In this document: one piece after another, positions 34,741 through 46,063 of the stretch
Layout of the letters: each line of letters starts with the position of its first letter
How positions within the stretch are numbered: the first letter of the stretch is position 1
Source: Epiperipatus broadwayi
Taxonomy: Eukaryota; Onychophora; Udeonychophora; Euonychophora; Peripatidae
DNA length: 64,000 nt
Direction of reading: 5' to 3'
Assembly (NCBI GenBank): GCA_028023455.1
Contig: JAQFVV010006238.1
Location: 8,605,349-8,669,348, forward strand
Program-made: the position numbers and the translations under genes
The notes under the pieces: generated by a model
What the model saw: only the letters and a program-made list of their open reading frames with translations
Told to the model about the DNA's origin: nothing
Databases searched by the model: none

Positions 34741-35714
34741 TTTTTCTTATATTCCTCTATAAAGTAGCCATCACATTCATAAACACTCGTAAAAGAGTCA
34801 AGTTTAAGAACTCTGTAGCACATAAAAATGAACTACTAATTTGTGTGTTCTAAATATATGTGTTTTATATAATGTAATGCTTTATTATATATGTCAGTGT
34901 GTGAATTAATATATGCGTGATCATTATATTTAAAATACCAGTATTATGTTAGTAAATAAGATTTATAAAAATATTTAAAGTTAGAGTATAAATGTCAATT
35001 AAATAAATTGTCTTTAAACTTAAGCTTTATTTTGTCGGTCAATTTCTTTTATCAATTCTTTTCATCAATTCTTTTTTCAATTCTTTTCACCACTATTATG
35101 AAACAATAATTTGTTATTGATTAAAAATAGACTGAGCTAGTTAAGGGATTTTTTGAGCACTGGATTATGGGCCTACTGTCCGAACATGTTAGTCTTAGAC
35201 TAGCTGGTGCCCCAGGTTTACTCCTAAACAAATAAAGTGTTTGGATAGTAGGGGTTTGAATCTAGCAGCCGAGGTGGGCCATGATCTGGAAATGTGATCT
35301 TGTTATGCGTTGCATAACTCGATCTGATCATGTGTATTGTTGACAGCTCTGCTATCAATAATATTCTCCATGTTGCTCGAACGTGCCGGTTCATTCATCT
35401 AATATTTATAATATAAGATGATAAACAAATAAAATATAAAGTCTAGGAAGAGTAAGTTAGCGAGTCTCAATGTATCGAATTAGATACAATATATATCTGT
35501 GTGTGTATATGTTGAAACTACTGTACACATAAAATTCTATAAACGATACATATTCTATTGTAATCAAAGATTTTTACCAAAATATTAGCTATTATACATG
35601 ATATGTGATGAACATGGGGTTGGACTGGAACATTATATATATATATATATATATATATGAATCTTATAATTAAATATTAGTAAATACAGTAATCAAAAAT
35701 TTTGAAAAGTACAA
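34741..35714. other. Spacer with a GC-richer island
   Basis: The stretch at about 35150-35400 is visibly GC-richer. It contains GGGGTTTGAATCTAGCAGCC, which resembles a polymerase III B box (GGTTTGAATC), but no A box or copy elsewhere was found. A TA tract lies at 35634-35658. Confidence 0.3.
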
Positions 35715-36050
35715 AAAATATAATCGGTACTTAGGAGTGCTTTTGACTATTCTTGTAGTCTTTATCAACTAATACTTTGAAAAGTTAATCTTCCCATAAT
35801 TCTGTGATCTTAATGTTTGCTGCCTGCCTATTGATTAAGTCCTGCTTGTATTTATATATTAGCATAGCTTTCATTATTTTCCTTTTATTGTTATTTTTCT
35901 CAATTTGCAATATTTTTACATTATTATAATTGAAATTAAAACCATATATACATGATTTATTATGGTCATAAAACAGAAGCTGATATATTATTATTATCTT
36001 TACAATTTTGTTTTGTATTTTGAACCCTTTTTAATAAGAACTGCATAAAG
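35715..36050 (-). mobile_element. Penelope-like element P1 fragment (3' end, minus strand)
   Basis: The reverse complement matches the 3' end of P1a (21470-21725) in order: a DHNKSCIYGF-like part, the NFNNVKILQIE segment, the KYKQDLINRQ-like part and the post-stop sequence GTATTAGTTGATAAAGACTA. It is truncated at its 5' end and abuts the plus-strand copy P1b, giving a head-to-head pair. Confidence 0.75.
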
Positions 36051-36059
36051 AGAATAAAC

Positions 36060-37040
36060 CACTATGGTTAATAGTCAATTTTGTTGGGTGTTTTATTATG
36101 AAATGTGTCAGTTAATTGAGAAAATGCTACATAAAATTCTTTGGTTTTGGAAATATACAATATGTTCATCATTTGATTTGGTTAGTAAAATCTGTGATGT
36201 CATCATTTATGTTAATGATGTAATATGTACTTTAGATGTAAGATTTACTAATACAAATATTTATGCAGTTTTTAAGAAGGATTTTTATAAAATTGGTAAT
36301 GGATGGCCAATCGGTCTGTCTACAGTTGCCCAAATATGTAATTTTACAATTTCTACATATGAGTTAAAGTATTTTAAAAAAGAATGTTATCAAATATGAT
36401 GATGATGTTTTGTTTGCAGCAATTCAAATACAATTAAAGATTTGTTTAAAGAAGTAAATAATATAAATGGCTTAAAATGGATCAAAACAGATGAAAATTT
36501 AAGGTGCGTTCAGTTTCTTGATCTTAAAATAACTAGAAATAGATGTAAGCTAGATTACTATATGATTATTAAATCAATAGCAGCCAGAGGTTATATTCCA
36601 TATAAATCAATAGTACCAGTGTCACATAAAATGGCAGATTTGAAGTCCTTATTTAAAAATGATAATCTTTGTAAATATTCATTGGATAAAGATAAAAATA
36701 TTGAAATGTATTCTAATAAATTGTTAAATGTTGGCTATAAATACAATCATATTTATAATACTGTAAAAAATTTTAATACAAAATATAAAAATAAAAATAT
36801 TAATAATAAGGTTGATTCTTCTATTGATAAAAAAATTTGGATATCAATACTGTATATTTCATATCAACAAGCAAATTTCATAAGGAAAATTTATAAAGAT
36901 ATATATGACATTGCATTTTATGCACCTCCTACATTAAATAAATTCATAAATAAACTCTAAAGATAAAACCTCATTTATAAATAAAAATGGCATCATTTGT
37001 GAATGGATATGTGGGTGTGGTAGTGGATACATATGATATA
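36060..37040 (+). mobile_element. Penelope-like element P1b, broken
   Basis: Frame pieces read CSSFDLVSKICD, ICTLDV, then directly FKKDFYKIGNGWPIGLSTVAQICNF, then a degraded catalytic YVDD region near 36395-36410, CVQFLDLKI, VPVSHKMADLKSLF, WISILYISYQQANFI and WICGCGSGYI. Relative to P1a about 110 bp of RT palm sequence is missing between ICTLDV and the FYK block. The frame ends before the GIY-YIG catalytic half. Non-functional. Confidence 0.8.
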
Positions 37041-38969
37041 ACTAAAATAATTAATGCCTGTTAACATGTTATATAAACGGGAGTAATTAACCAAATTTAT
37101 CTTTTATCCAAAAAACAATATTCTTTCTATTTTAGTAAGTTGCAAAATTAAATTGTAGACTCAGCAATTATTGGTGCAAGATAATTATCTCACTGCTAAT
37201 GGAAGCTTTATTAAATTGTAGTTTTGTTTAAAAGTAGTACACTGGCATTTGTCAGATCACCTTAATTTATTTAAAAACTTTAGATGCCATTTACTAAGTA
37301 ATATTGGATGACTAGTGGGTTTTGCTGTGATTCTATTATCCAAAGAAAACATCAGCATGCTCTAAAAATTCTCAGATCTTTCAATAAATCATCATATTGA
37401 TCTAAATTTGAATTGTATATGCATAATAAATAAATGTATGTATTATTACACCGTGAGACCCTTTTTATATGTATTGTTTACAAGAACCTCCTTCTTTATC
37501 TGCACTAGCATCACTTAATATAAAGCTGATATAATGCTATAATATACACATTTCCAAACCAGTTTCTGGCTTTTTTTTTCATTAGGAAAAATATAAAACT
37601 GATACACACTTGCATTCATAATATTAACCCGCATTCACTCTATTCACTACACCTGCATTTATTATATTTGCCAGTGTTTTCTCTGTTCACAACATCTGCT
37701 TTCATCATATTAGCAATCGTTTACTCTTTTCGAGTGAATAGTCTAAAATGTAAAGAAAAATTTCAAATTTTTTTTTGAGTTCAAATCAAGGTATTTGTAT
37801 AACTATAGATATGACATGAAAGTGTTTTCTATATGTATTTTAATGATCCTGATTTTATGCTAAATACATAAATGATTTAGTTTTAGTTTTGAATCCTAAT
37901 TGTTTATAAGGAAAGGCAGAAACGAGACATTAAATATAGCTAGCTATAGATATAACAGCACTATATTATCTGATATTTGTTGATTATGTAGGTTCTTCAT
38001 GAGAAGCTGATTTTAGAGTGATATATAAATAATTGCAAAGCTTTTTTGATGAAGTTAGTTGCTATATTTATTATTTTTAGCAAACATGTAACCAATATCT
38101 TTTTTTTTTTTTTGATTTAAAGTTCATTTTAAGAAAAAGATATACATATTTTTTATATTCTTTAAGGATAAAATAAATAGCAAAAATAAAAATTCAACAT
38201 AATTTTATACTCCATATAACTGTTTGTTTTTCTATAAAAGCTTCTTAATTACAAACTCACATAAATTACCTGTAGTCTAATAATCTCCTACTTAGTTGTC
38301 ATTCATTTTATTAAATGATTGTGAATTTCCACTGATTGCTAAGCACAGGTGAGTTCGTTGTAACTTTTGAAATGAAATTTATTAAAAAAAAATCGTACAT
38401 TTCTTAACCTGAATATTTATTATTATTTACAACTAACACTTGTATCATAAGCTTTATATCTTTCATTTCCTTACTGGAAAATAAATGAAGCAATCAAAAT
38501 CTTTCGCTTGGATAAACATCGCTCTTTATAAGATGAAATGAGATATTAAAATAAAAATGCTCGTTTATTAAGCTGAATAATTTAATCATATATACATGTC
38601 ACATTTTTGCGCTTAAATTTATTATAGTTAATGCCTTTTTTTTTTTTTTTGTAGCTAATGTTCTTTTTTTTTTTGCTACATGTAATTTATTGTACTTTGT
38701 ACGCACGTAAATTATCTGCAAAAATTATGTATAGGTAAGGGCTAGTACTATTGCAAAACATAACATTGGTGTATCGTCACGTGGTTTGATTTTGCTTGTT
38801 ATTAGTCCTAGCATAATTTAATCTAATATTTCAAATTTAAAACTGCGTCGTAATTCTTCAATTACTTTTTTAATCAGTGACGTTTTACACATCCGTCCAT
38901 ACATCTATTTATTTGTCTACCTATCCATACATCACCCACCTAACTACTTGCGTATTACCCATTCATCCA
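37041..38969. other. AT-rich stretch, no gene seen
   Basis: Poly(T) runs lie at 38100-38115 and 38637-38675. No gene, and no repeat family from elsewhere was recognised. Confidence 0.4.
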
Positions 38970-39293
<324 letters not shown>

Positions 39294-39419
39294 TCTATCC
39301 ATCCATCCTTCCATTTGGAATGGAGTATTATATAAATTCTTATAAATGAAAAAAATGTATTTATGAAATGTAGTAAAAATTTGAAAACCAGGCACTCTTC
39401 ACAAATCTGGAGCTTAATT

Positions 39420-39600
39420 GTAAGTATAGGGGATTTGAACTCAGATTTTCAAACTGATGAGTGCTGGTTTAGTACAAAATATGTATATTGGTGATTATTT
39501 ATTTTTTCTACATGTGTGTGTCATGTGTATTAGTTGTATGAGATAGTGTGGATAGTTGAAGGATGTTTGAAAATCTGAGTTCAAATGCCCTATACTATGA
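39420..39600 (+). repeat. Family A copy A9, deletion derivative with terminal inverted repeats
   Basis: TATAGGGGATTTGAACTCAG at the left end is mirrored by TTGAAAATCTGAGTTCAAAT and CCCTATA at the right end. The left inverted end joins directly to the ribozyme box at AAACTGATGAG, so stem I's 5' strand and the whole 5' half of the family are missing. Confidence 0.75.
39449..39492 (+). ncRNA. Hammerhead ribozyme relic, family A copy A9
   Basis: CTGATGA is intact at 39454-39460. Stem II is GTGCTG, loop GTT, TAGTAC, with all six positions still able to pair through two G-U wobbles. GAAA reads AAAA. Stem I is broken by the rearrangement. It is probably inactive, but it is evidence for selection on or neutral tolerance of stem II pairing. 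Confidence 0.6.
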
Positions 39601-40004
39601 AATGTAGTGTAAATTTTAAACAATATATAACTATAGCCTGAAAATTACATTACTAAACATATAATTGATTATCCATGACATGTTGCATATAATTACTTTG
39701 ATAACCAAATCATTAAAACTATAAAAAATATTTATTGGCTTATACTGTATTAGTAAACATGGATGTATCTATCTGAAGCAAACTAAGATGATGTACTTGA
39801 GACAAACCTAATGATCTTTTTGTTTATGAAAAGTATTAAATTATATATGTAATGTTATGAATATTTATTAAGCACTTAATAAATAATCGTAACTTTACAT
39901 TAGTTTATATACTTCCAGTATAAAGATGGTAATATTAACCCATTGTAAATTGCAAGATTTCACAAAGGTTAACTTGTAAAAGAAATAGTGGATTTAAAAA
40001 GTGA

Positions 40005-40215
40005 AGAGAGTAACAGCTTCATGCTCCCAAATGAAGATGCTTCAGATTGGACTATGTAAGTGGAAATTTAGATTAAAGATAAGATGGCCATATTTATCAC
40101 TATAAAGTTGCTATCTCAGGTCGAAGTTTGAGAGATCCCTCTATAGTCAAAAAAAGACTTTGTTTGACTATTACAGACATTCAAGGCACATATGATAATG
40201 GTTAAAGACTTTCAC
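40005..40215 (+). repeat. Family E relic, copy E2
   Basis: It shares AGCTTCATGCTCCCAAATGA, GATAAGATGG-like and ACTATAAAGTTGC blocks with the centre and right arm of the palindrome at 62928-63210. It is diverged. No coding capacity. Confidence 0.4.
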
Positions 40216-40861
40216 AAAAAGTAAATTATATATGATAAATATTAAAAAGAGCTTTCTGAAACTTTGTGCAGATAACCAAACTTTCTAGTTATACCAGTAT
40301 TCAGGTAATACAATCTAATCACACCATACCATTTCCTATTCATATTGAATATTTTAAAATGCCAATCACCAGGATAAAAATTATTATACAACTAGTAATA
40401 AAAAAAGTTTAAGGAAAATAATAAAGAAACAGGAGATAACATCTTAAAATATAATATTAAATGTTACAATATGTTATCACTTACTAGATTTAATAAAAAA
40501 AAAGCATTAATAAATATAGCCATTGAATAATATGCTTAAACTTATTTATATGCATCTGATGTTTAATTTTTGAATATGTGACTAAGCTCAACTTAAGATT
40601 TAAATGTGTAAACTATAAAGTTTATTATTTTAAAGAAATATCCTAAAACTTACAATATAATTTTTTGGACAATAATTCTAGTAATAAGTTCATTAGCTAA
40701 TTGTATTCAACAGATAAAATAGACTTTTCTATTTTATTTAGCTTAGAATTTATCAAGAAACTTTAACTTTGAGTTGTTATTCTATAAATTTATTAAATTT
40801 TTATACATTATGGATTGAATTTGCTTCCAATTTAAGATATATTCCCAAACTTTAAAATAAT
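40216..40861. other. AT-rich stretch, no gene seen
   Basis: Nothing recognised. Confidence 0.4.
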
Positions 40862-40970
40862 GTGACCTGGACCAACTGATATGTACTGGTTCAACACAAA
40901 ATGCATTTTGGGGGTCATTTGTCTTTTATTGTATTTTTATTATATGAATTTAAAAAGAATAGGGAAGTAT
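40862..40970 (+). repeat. Family A copy A10, diverged fragment
   Basis: It contains CCTGGACCAACTGATATGTA, GGTTCAACACAAAATGCAT and GGTCATTTGTCTTTT, aligned in order with the family A core. The rest is lost. Confidence 0.5.
40871..40912 (+). ncRNA. Hammerhead relic, family A copy A10
   Basis: ACCAA and TTGGG flank CTGATAT (box degraded). Stem II is GTACTG, loop GTT, CAACAC (partly paired), and GAAA reads AAAA. The copy is dead. Confidence 0.45.
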
Positions 40971-41113
40971 GGAGGTTGTTTAATATATCTATAAATAGTT
41001 TTATTAGAATAGGAGTTTTAAAAATTGAACATGAATATATATATAATCTGTTAAAAGTAAATATAATAATCAAAATACTCTGGAATAATTTTACAATATT
41101 CAATACACCAATA

Positions 41114-41523
41114 TCGGTAATAAATTGAGAGGTTGCCAATCTCTTGCATGTGCCTACTACTGCTTCTCTGACAGCCAATCAGGTATTAAGGCAGCAATCT
41201 GAGGAGCAGTCAAGCTGCAACACATGATATAGTTTTTGCTAAGAAAAGGATTGTCCCACCTCTTCTCTACTTAACTTTTTTTATATATAAGCCAGTCTTA
41301 AGCATCTTGGCTTGAAAGCATCAAGCTATAAATATATTCATATATTACTCACTGAGATTTAATTTACGATAGTACAGCGCGAAACCTTAAGTTTACTAAG
41401 CCATAGTTTTCTAAATGTTAATATAAGTTATCAGCAACATATGTAAATAATATTATTGTATAAATTGCATATTATTGTTAAATCAGTAATAAATTGAGAG
41501 GTTTCCAATGCATGTGCCTACTG
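41114..41523. repeat. Direct repeats of about 45 bp around a 330-bp unit
   Basis: ATCGGTAATAAATTGAGAGG (41112) recurs as ATCAGTAATAAATTGAGAGG (41482), each followed by TTGCCAATC/TTTCCAATG and CATGTGCCTACT. The unit between has a TATATAAG box at 41282-41289. It could be a short LTR-like or tandem element. The repeats are too long for a target-site duplication. Confidence 0.4.
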
Positions 41524-41689
41524 TTCAAATATAAAAATAATTCATAATAGCTATTGCTATCCAGCATGGCTTACATTGCAATAAGTTGACTATAGCTATT
41601 TTTATGTGGTAATTAAATCTTATAATATATGTATACTATATGTAAATTTTAAATTATAATAATGATAATTAATAATCAATGTACAAATT

Positions 41690-41760
41690 AAGCAGAAGTA
41701 CTTTTACTTATGTTGTAATCATTATCAACTAAAGCAGATGTGACATGATTTTCCAAGAAC
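41690..41760 (-). mobile_element. Possible Penelope-like P1 3' fragment
   Basis: The reverse complement (TAGTTGATAATGATTACAAC, then AAAAGTACTTCTG) resembles the post-stop 3' end of P1 elements at 35720 and 21700. It is short and diverged. Confidence 0.35.
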
Positions 41761-41819
41761 TGTGCATATCCGCTAATATTAATGTACACAATTCTTGAAA
41801 AATTTGCTCTTATTTTGTC

Positions 41820-41935
41820 TATGTCCAATGGCAGACTCAAAGTCTCCAATTATGGTCCTGAGTTTGATTCCAGTTCTTGAATTTCCACTCATTGAACTTT
41901 TACGAATTCCCAAGTCATTGTTTAAGTTTTATTTA
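41820..41935 (+). repeat. SINE-2 copy (tRNA-like B box)
   Basis: It shares GATTCCAGTTCTTGAATTTC, CACTCATTGAA and ACGAATTCCCAAGTCATT with copies at 47765 and 54580. GAGTTTGATTCC resembles a polymerase III B box. The A-box region is not clear. Confidence 0.45.
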
Positions 41936-42639
41936 TTAAAATTATGTTTAGATTCAAAAATGAATATTAAAAAATGTATTTTTGTTTGTTATATATAAGT
42001 AAATAATTTATTTTTTTTTGCTTTAATAATTAATTACTTTCAAATTTTAAATATGAATTTTTGTAAGCATAAAATTTTGTTTGAAGGTAAAAAAAAAAAA
42101 AAGGGATTATAATTGTTTACTTTTGCATTCAATTTATTAATTAAACAAGTCACTAATCAACAATTGATTGATAAACAAATACGTCATTTAATAAACAAGT
42201 AACATATTTTTCAAATAACATGTAGCTTGTAATTTCACATAAACACAAACTGTCACGTGAGAATTCATATACTAGTTAGTCCTCTTACGTTGCAATTACA
42301 ATTAGTAATTTCTTTAGTCAGTTAAAAATGAAATACAATCATTATTTTCCTAAAGAGCTAACAGAAGTCAGAGCAAAGGGAAAAAAAAATAATATCGAGT
42401 TCCTTGATGAAACATTCAATTACATAAAACAATATTTGAAACATTTATAAACTTTTTATCTTACAGTTGATATTTTAGGTGAGCACTTAAATTTTAATGG
42501 ACATCATATTATCTTCATATCATAATAATTAACAATTTTAATTAATATAGCTTTACACTATTTTAATCAGTTCTGACTCAACTCATTTGAGACCAATTTG
42601 ATTTAAATTCTGCAGCAGACTTAAAAAAAAAACTATCAT
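41936..42639. other. AT-rich stretch, no gene seen
   Basis: Poly(A) and poly(T) runs. No gene. Confidence 0.4.
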
Positions 42640-42860
42640 CATTTTTTAAGTATTATTCCATCCACTGCAAAATGTATGTCTTTCCAAGTGAAATCCAGCT
42701 ACTCTGATCCCAAGCTTCACATATTCACAATACATCAGCAAACTTCCTTACTTATTCATCCATCTCACATATGATCTCATTCTAGGTCTTTTAATTGGAA
42801 ATCAACTTAAACTTCAACTATTCATCTACTATCATCTCTTCTAGTAACATATATCTTGAT
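42640..42860 (-). mobile_element. LINE ORF2 C-terminal fragment, second copy
   Basis: On the minus strand TACTAGAAGAGATGATAG, ACCTAGAATGAGATCATATG and TGGATGGAATAATACTT correspond in order to the fragment at 27020-27290 (RRDDNRW..., RP..RPYVR, AVD). It is more decayed. Confidence 0.6.
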
Positions 42861-43547
42861 ATAATGCATACTATGATTTTACTGTACTTATACCAACAAA
42901 TAAAAAATACTCACAATGTAACACATAAGTTAATTTCAAATTAAATTTAATATAATTTATTTTTTGACATAGAAAATGATTCGTATGAATTTTTAGTAGA
43001 GAATTTTGTTTTAACTATTGTCAATCTGAAATTGATAAACAGTCAAACATAATTTGCTATAATCTGTAAAAATGGTTATTATAACTAATTAAATAAAAAA
43101 GACCTATTATTAATAAAATGGTAATAACAATACCAGGCAATAAAAATTGTTTCAAAATGAAATCCATTTAAAGTTTGCATGCCCTCTTTTTTTGGCTTGA
43201 GAGTGATGTAAAATAAAATTATTTAAATGGCTATCTTTAGTTTGACATATACAAATATTTTTTCTTCCTTTGTTAATGTTACTGAAATATTAATTAAAGT
43301 TATTTTATATGCACAAATCAAATTTTATTATGATGGTTTATTATTCATTAGTGTGAGCAGAATGTGTATTAAATAAAGGTTTGCACACAAGATTTTAGTT
43401 GCTTCAACACTGGTAAGTGCTGTGTATTCAAAATGCAATTGTTCCAAATACCAACAAACAAAATAGTACATAATAAGAATAGCAAACACAATATCTATAT
43501 AGTTCCTTATTGTTTATTCCCCCCTGACACACTTTAAGACTGGATGC
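42861..43547. other. AT-rich stretch, no gene seen
   Basis: Nothing recognised. Confidence 0.4.
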
Positions 43548-43893
43548 TTTCAAGACTGTTTCCATTGGTCTCAGTTTCCTAAACTCTTTGGTCCTGGTTC
43601 AATTCAGCTGCACATAAACCCATATGGCTTCATCAGAAGGCAATGTGACCATCACTATGAGCTTCTTTTAGCTGCAATTACTTCCATCTCTCGGCAAAGT
43701 CCTCTTGGTAACTTCACTTGAAATCTTCTGGAAAATCAACTCTTCACACCTAGCTGCTATCTGGAATGGTTTCCTCTGGCACCAGTTTCTCAAACTCTTT
43801 GGGCCTATTCAGCTGCTGCCCATGAACACATTTTCACTGAGATCACTACACATTAACTGAAACTACTGCCACTTACATCTCTCTGCAAAATGA
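43548..43893. repeat. Diverged tandem repeat with a hammerhead-like remnant
   Basis: Unit 1 (43548-43702) and unit 2 (43757-43893) share in order GGT..CAGTTTC, AAACTCTTTGG, TTCAGCTGC, CATCTCTC and GCAAA. The block is GC-richer than its flanks. On the minus strand unit 1 reads CTGATGA (43636 down to 43630), AGCCATATGGGTT, TATGTGCAGCTG. This imitates a hammerhead first box and stem II, but GAAA is absent. The element class is unknown. Confidence 0.5.
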
Positions 43894-45009
43894 ACTAGAA
43901 AAAAAAGAACCATGCTTTTTGTTGCTTATTCTATTTATAGTTTTTAATTACTCTCACAATTAATTACTTTCTTCCATATATGGTAATGTTTTTCATTCTA
44001 TAACTAATTAATTGGTGCCTGAGGAATTCCTTTCCTTATAACGTAATTTAGTCTATTCCATTAATTAATTAGTCTCATCAAGAAATATTTGTAATCAGCA
44101 AATATCGGTTGCAATTACCATAAACTATTTAATTAAATTTACCACTTATCAGTTCGCGATCTAAACATATTTCTCTAATATTTTCTACTTTATCTGGAGT
44201 GCACCAACTTATATTAGTGTAAATATATTTTTACAAAATATAATAGTAAGTATTCTTTTTGAAGACCTATAATATATCATTCTTCTGCAAACAATATTAA
44301 TGAAAGAAGATCCATTAGTTCTTAGAGTTTTCCTTTTGGATATTTTTGTGTTTCCACTTTAAATTTCATATTGTCTGAATATCAATTTTATAGATCCTGT
44401 TGGCATATAACTTCATAAGACAAGAAATTCGACCTCGGAAAAACCCTTATTTTAAAGAAAATTTATACTTCAATTTTCTTTTTTTTTTTTTGTTGATCAA
44501 AATTATTGAAATATTAAGAGTTTAAATATTTTTTAAACTAATAAAGACATTTATAAGAGCATAAGTGGAAACTTTTGTTCTGTTTTGTATTCTAAAAAAA
44601 AAAAAAACATTGTCCTATTTGCCATTCACTCAAGCAATATAATGTTAATTAAAACAAAGCCTTTATAAAGTCCTTTTGTTATAATAATATTAATCTCATG
44701 AACGCTCTCTATTTCAAGTATGTAATTTTATATTTGTATAATTTTTAGAGTTATTAAATGTTATATGTGAGATTGAATGTTTGTTATTTTTTTATTTATT
44801 ATGTTTATATCAAATTTCTTGGTAAATAATTTATATGGGTCATGTGTTTTATAAATGTATCATTCATTCTGCAATCATTTTATCATAATGAAACATTTTT
44901 AGGTTTAAACTTTTTCTTTCTTAAAATTTCAGGTTCCTGACTCATTATATTTAAGATTTACATATCTGCCAAGGTAACTATTTTATTTTATTTTTTTATT
45001 TTCCTTTTT
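43894..45009. other. AT-rich stretch, no gene seen
   Basis: Nothing recognised. Confidence 0.4.
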
Positions 45010-45160
45010 TAAACCACTAAGACCCCACATGATCACCATTTCCTATGCTTGCTCAAGCTGTTAAGACAGTACAATAGTGCTACACAGTGCAAGCTATGCT
45101 GACCAATGGATTTTAGAAGGTTTCAGCTTGTGGCTTTCGTCAGTGAGGAGCCTTGCACTT
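45010..45160 (-). repeat. Family B repeat, copy B2 (partial)
   Basis: AAACCACTAAGACCCCACAT, TTTCCTATGCTTGCTCAAGC and CACAGTGCAAGCTATGCTGA match the left arm of the 45.4-kb foldback. The ribozyme region (45113-45148) is on the minus strand. Confidence 0.65.
45113..45148 (-). ncRNA. Hammerhead relic, family B copy B2
   Basis: CCTCA, then CTGACGA (45143 down to 45137, fits CTGANGA), then AAGCCACAAGCT and GAAA (45124 down to 45121). Both core boxes are intact, but the downstream GUC triplet and TGGGG strand are lost (CCTTCTAAAATCC), so it cannot cleave in this layout. Confidence 0.5.
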
Positions 45161-45777
45161 TGATATTAGGATTGCAATTCTCCAGCATTCTATTTTTACC
45201 TATTTAGTCAGCTATAAATCTATGAATGCATGATGAAAACATGTTTTTAATCCAAGCTCACTCACTTGTATAGTCATATATATCTAAACCCAGTTTAATA
45301 TCCATATATTTTGGTGTCTTTAGTTTCTCTTTAGTTTCTTAAATACCAAACAGCATCATCCTATAAGCATGTTTGTTATAAAACCACTAAAACATCACAT
45401 GATTGTTATTTCCTACATTCACACAAGCTGTTAAAATAGTGGCAATCTCTCCATACAGTAGTACTATATTATTATATGGAGAGTGTGCTATTATTTTTTT
45501 TTTGGGATATTACATTTCAGTTATCTATTTTTTCCCCAAGAATTCAGATTTTATAAATAAGGTTACAATTTAAAACAATTTGGAAAGTACTTTTTTTGAT
45601 GTTCTTGTTTGTAAAACTATTAAAGATACTCCAACATCTTCTACTTACTTGCAATTTACATATACACAGAGGAAAAAAACTCCTTACACTAGTGCAACTC
45701 AGTGCAAGCCAGAGTAATCAATGGATGCAGGTAGGATTGTGCATAAAATCTCTATCTAATGCCAACTCATCCAATAT

Positions 45778-45817
45778 CCCCAGACTAGTTTCTAGCTTGT
45801 GGCTTTCATCAGTGAGG
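45778..45817 (-). ncRNA. Hammerhead ribozyme, family B, left arm (best B copy)
   Basis: Minus strand: CCTCA (45817-45813), CTGATGA (45812-45806), AAGCCACAAGCTA with AGC pairing GCT, GAAA (45792-45789), CTAGTC, then TGGGG (45782-45778). Stem I CCTCA/TGGGG pairs with one wobble. Stem III is minimal (A-U, C-G, loop TA), and the GUC triplet precedes TGGGG. All core bases are intact. Stem II has only three pairs plus an A-A mismatch. Confidence 0.75.
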
Positions 45818-45856
45818 AGCTTTGGATCTAAGAGCACTACATCTATATCCAAGGCT

Positions 45857-45898
45857 CTTCACTGATAAAAGACACAAAAGATAGAAACTAGTCTCAGG
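45857..45898 (+). ncRNA. Hammerhead relic, family B, right arm
   Basis: The mirror of the left-arm motif. CTGATAA (45862-45868), GAAA (45884-45887) and CTAGTC are kept, but G8 is lost, stem II is eroded, and stem I (CTTCA with TCAGG) no longer pairs well. Confidence 0.55.
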
Positions 45899-46063
45899 AT
45901 ATTGAATGAGTAGGCATTAAATAGGGATTTTATGCACAAACTTTTTTGCATCCACTGATTACTCTGGCTTGCACTGAGTGGCACTACTGTTTAGGGAGTT
46001 TTTCCTATGAATAAACAGCTTGTGTAAGCATAAAGAATGGTGATCATGTGATGTTTAAATTTA

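Larger units (their letters stand above)
45380..46063. repeat. Family B foldback (inverted dimer)
   Basis: The outer ends AAACCACTAAAACATCACAT...ACACAAGCTGTT (45380-45431) and AACAGCTTGTGTAAGC...GTGATGTTTAAATTT (46014-46063) are inverted. The inner arms 45690-45836 and 45846-45990 are reverse complements at roughly 85 percent by eye, with a short spacer around 45840. About 250 bp of other sequence sits in the left arm. Each inner arm holds one ribozyme motif on opposite strands. Confidence 0.8.
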
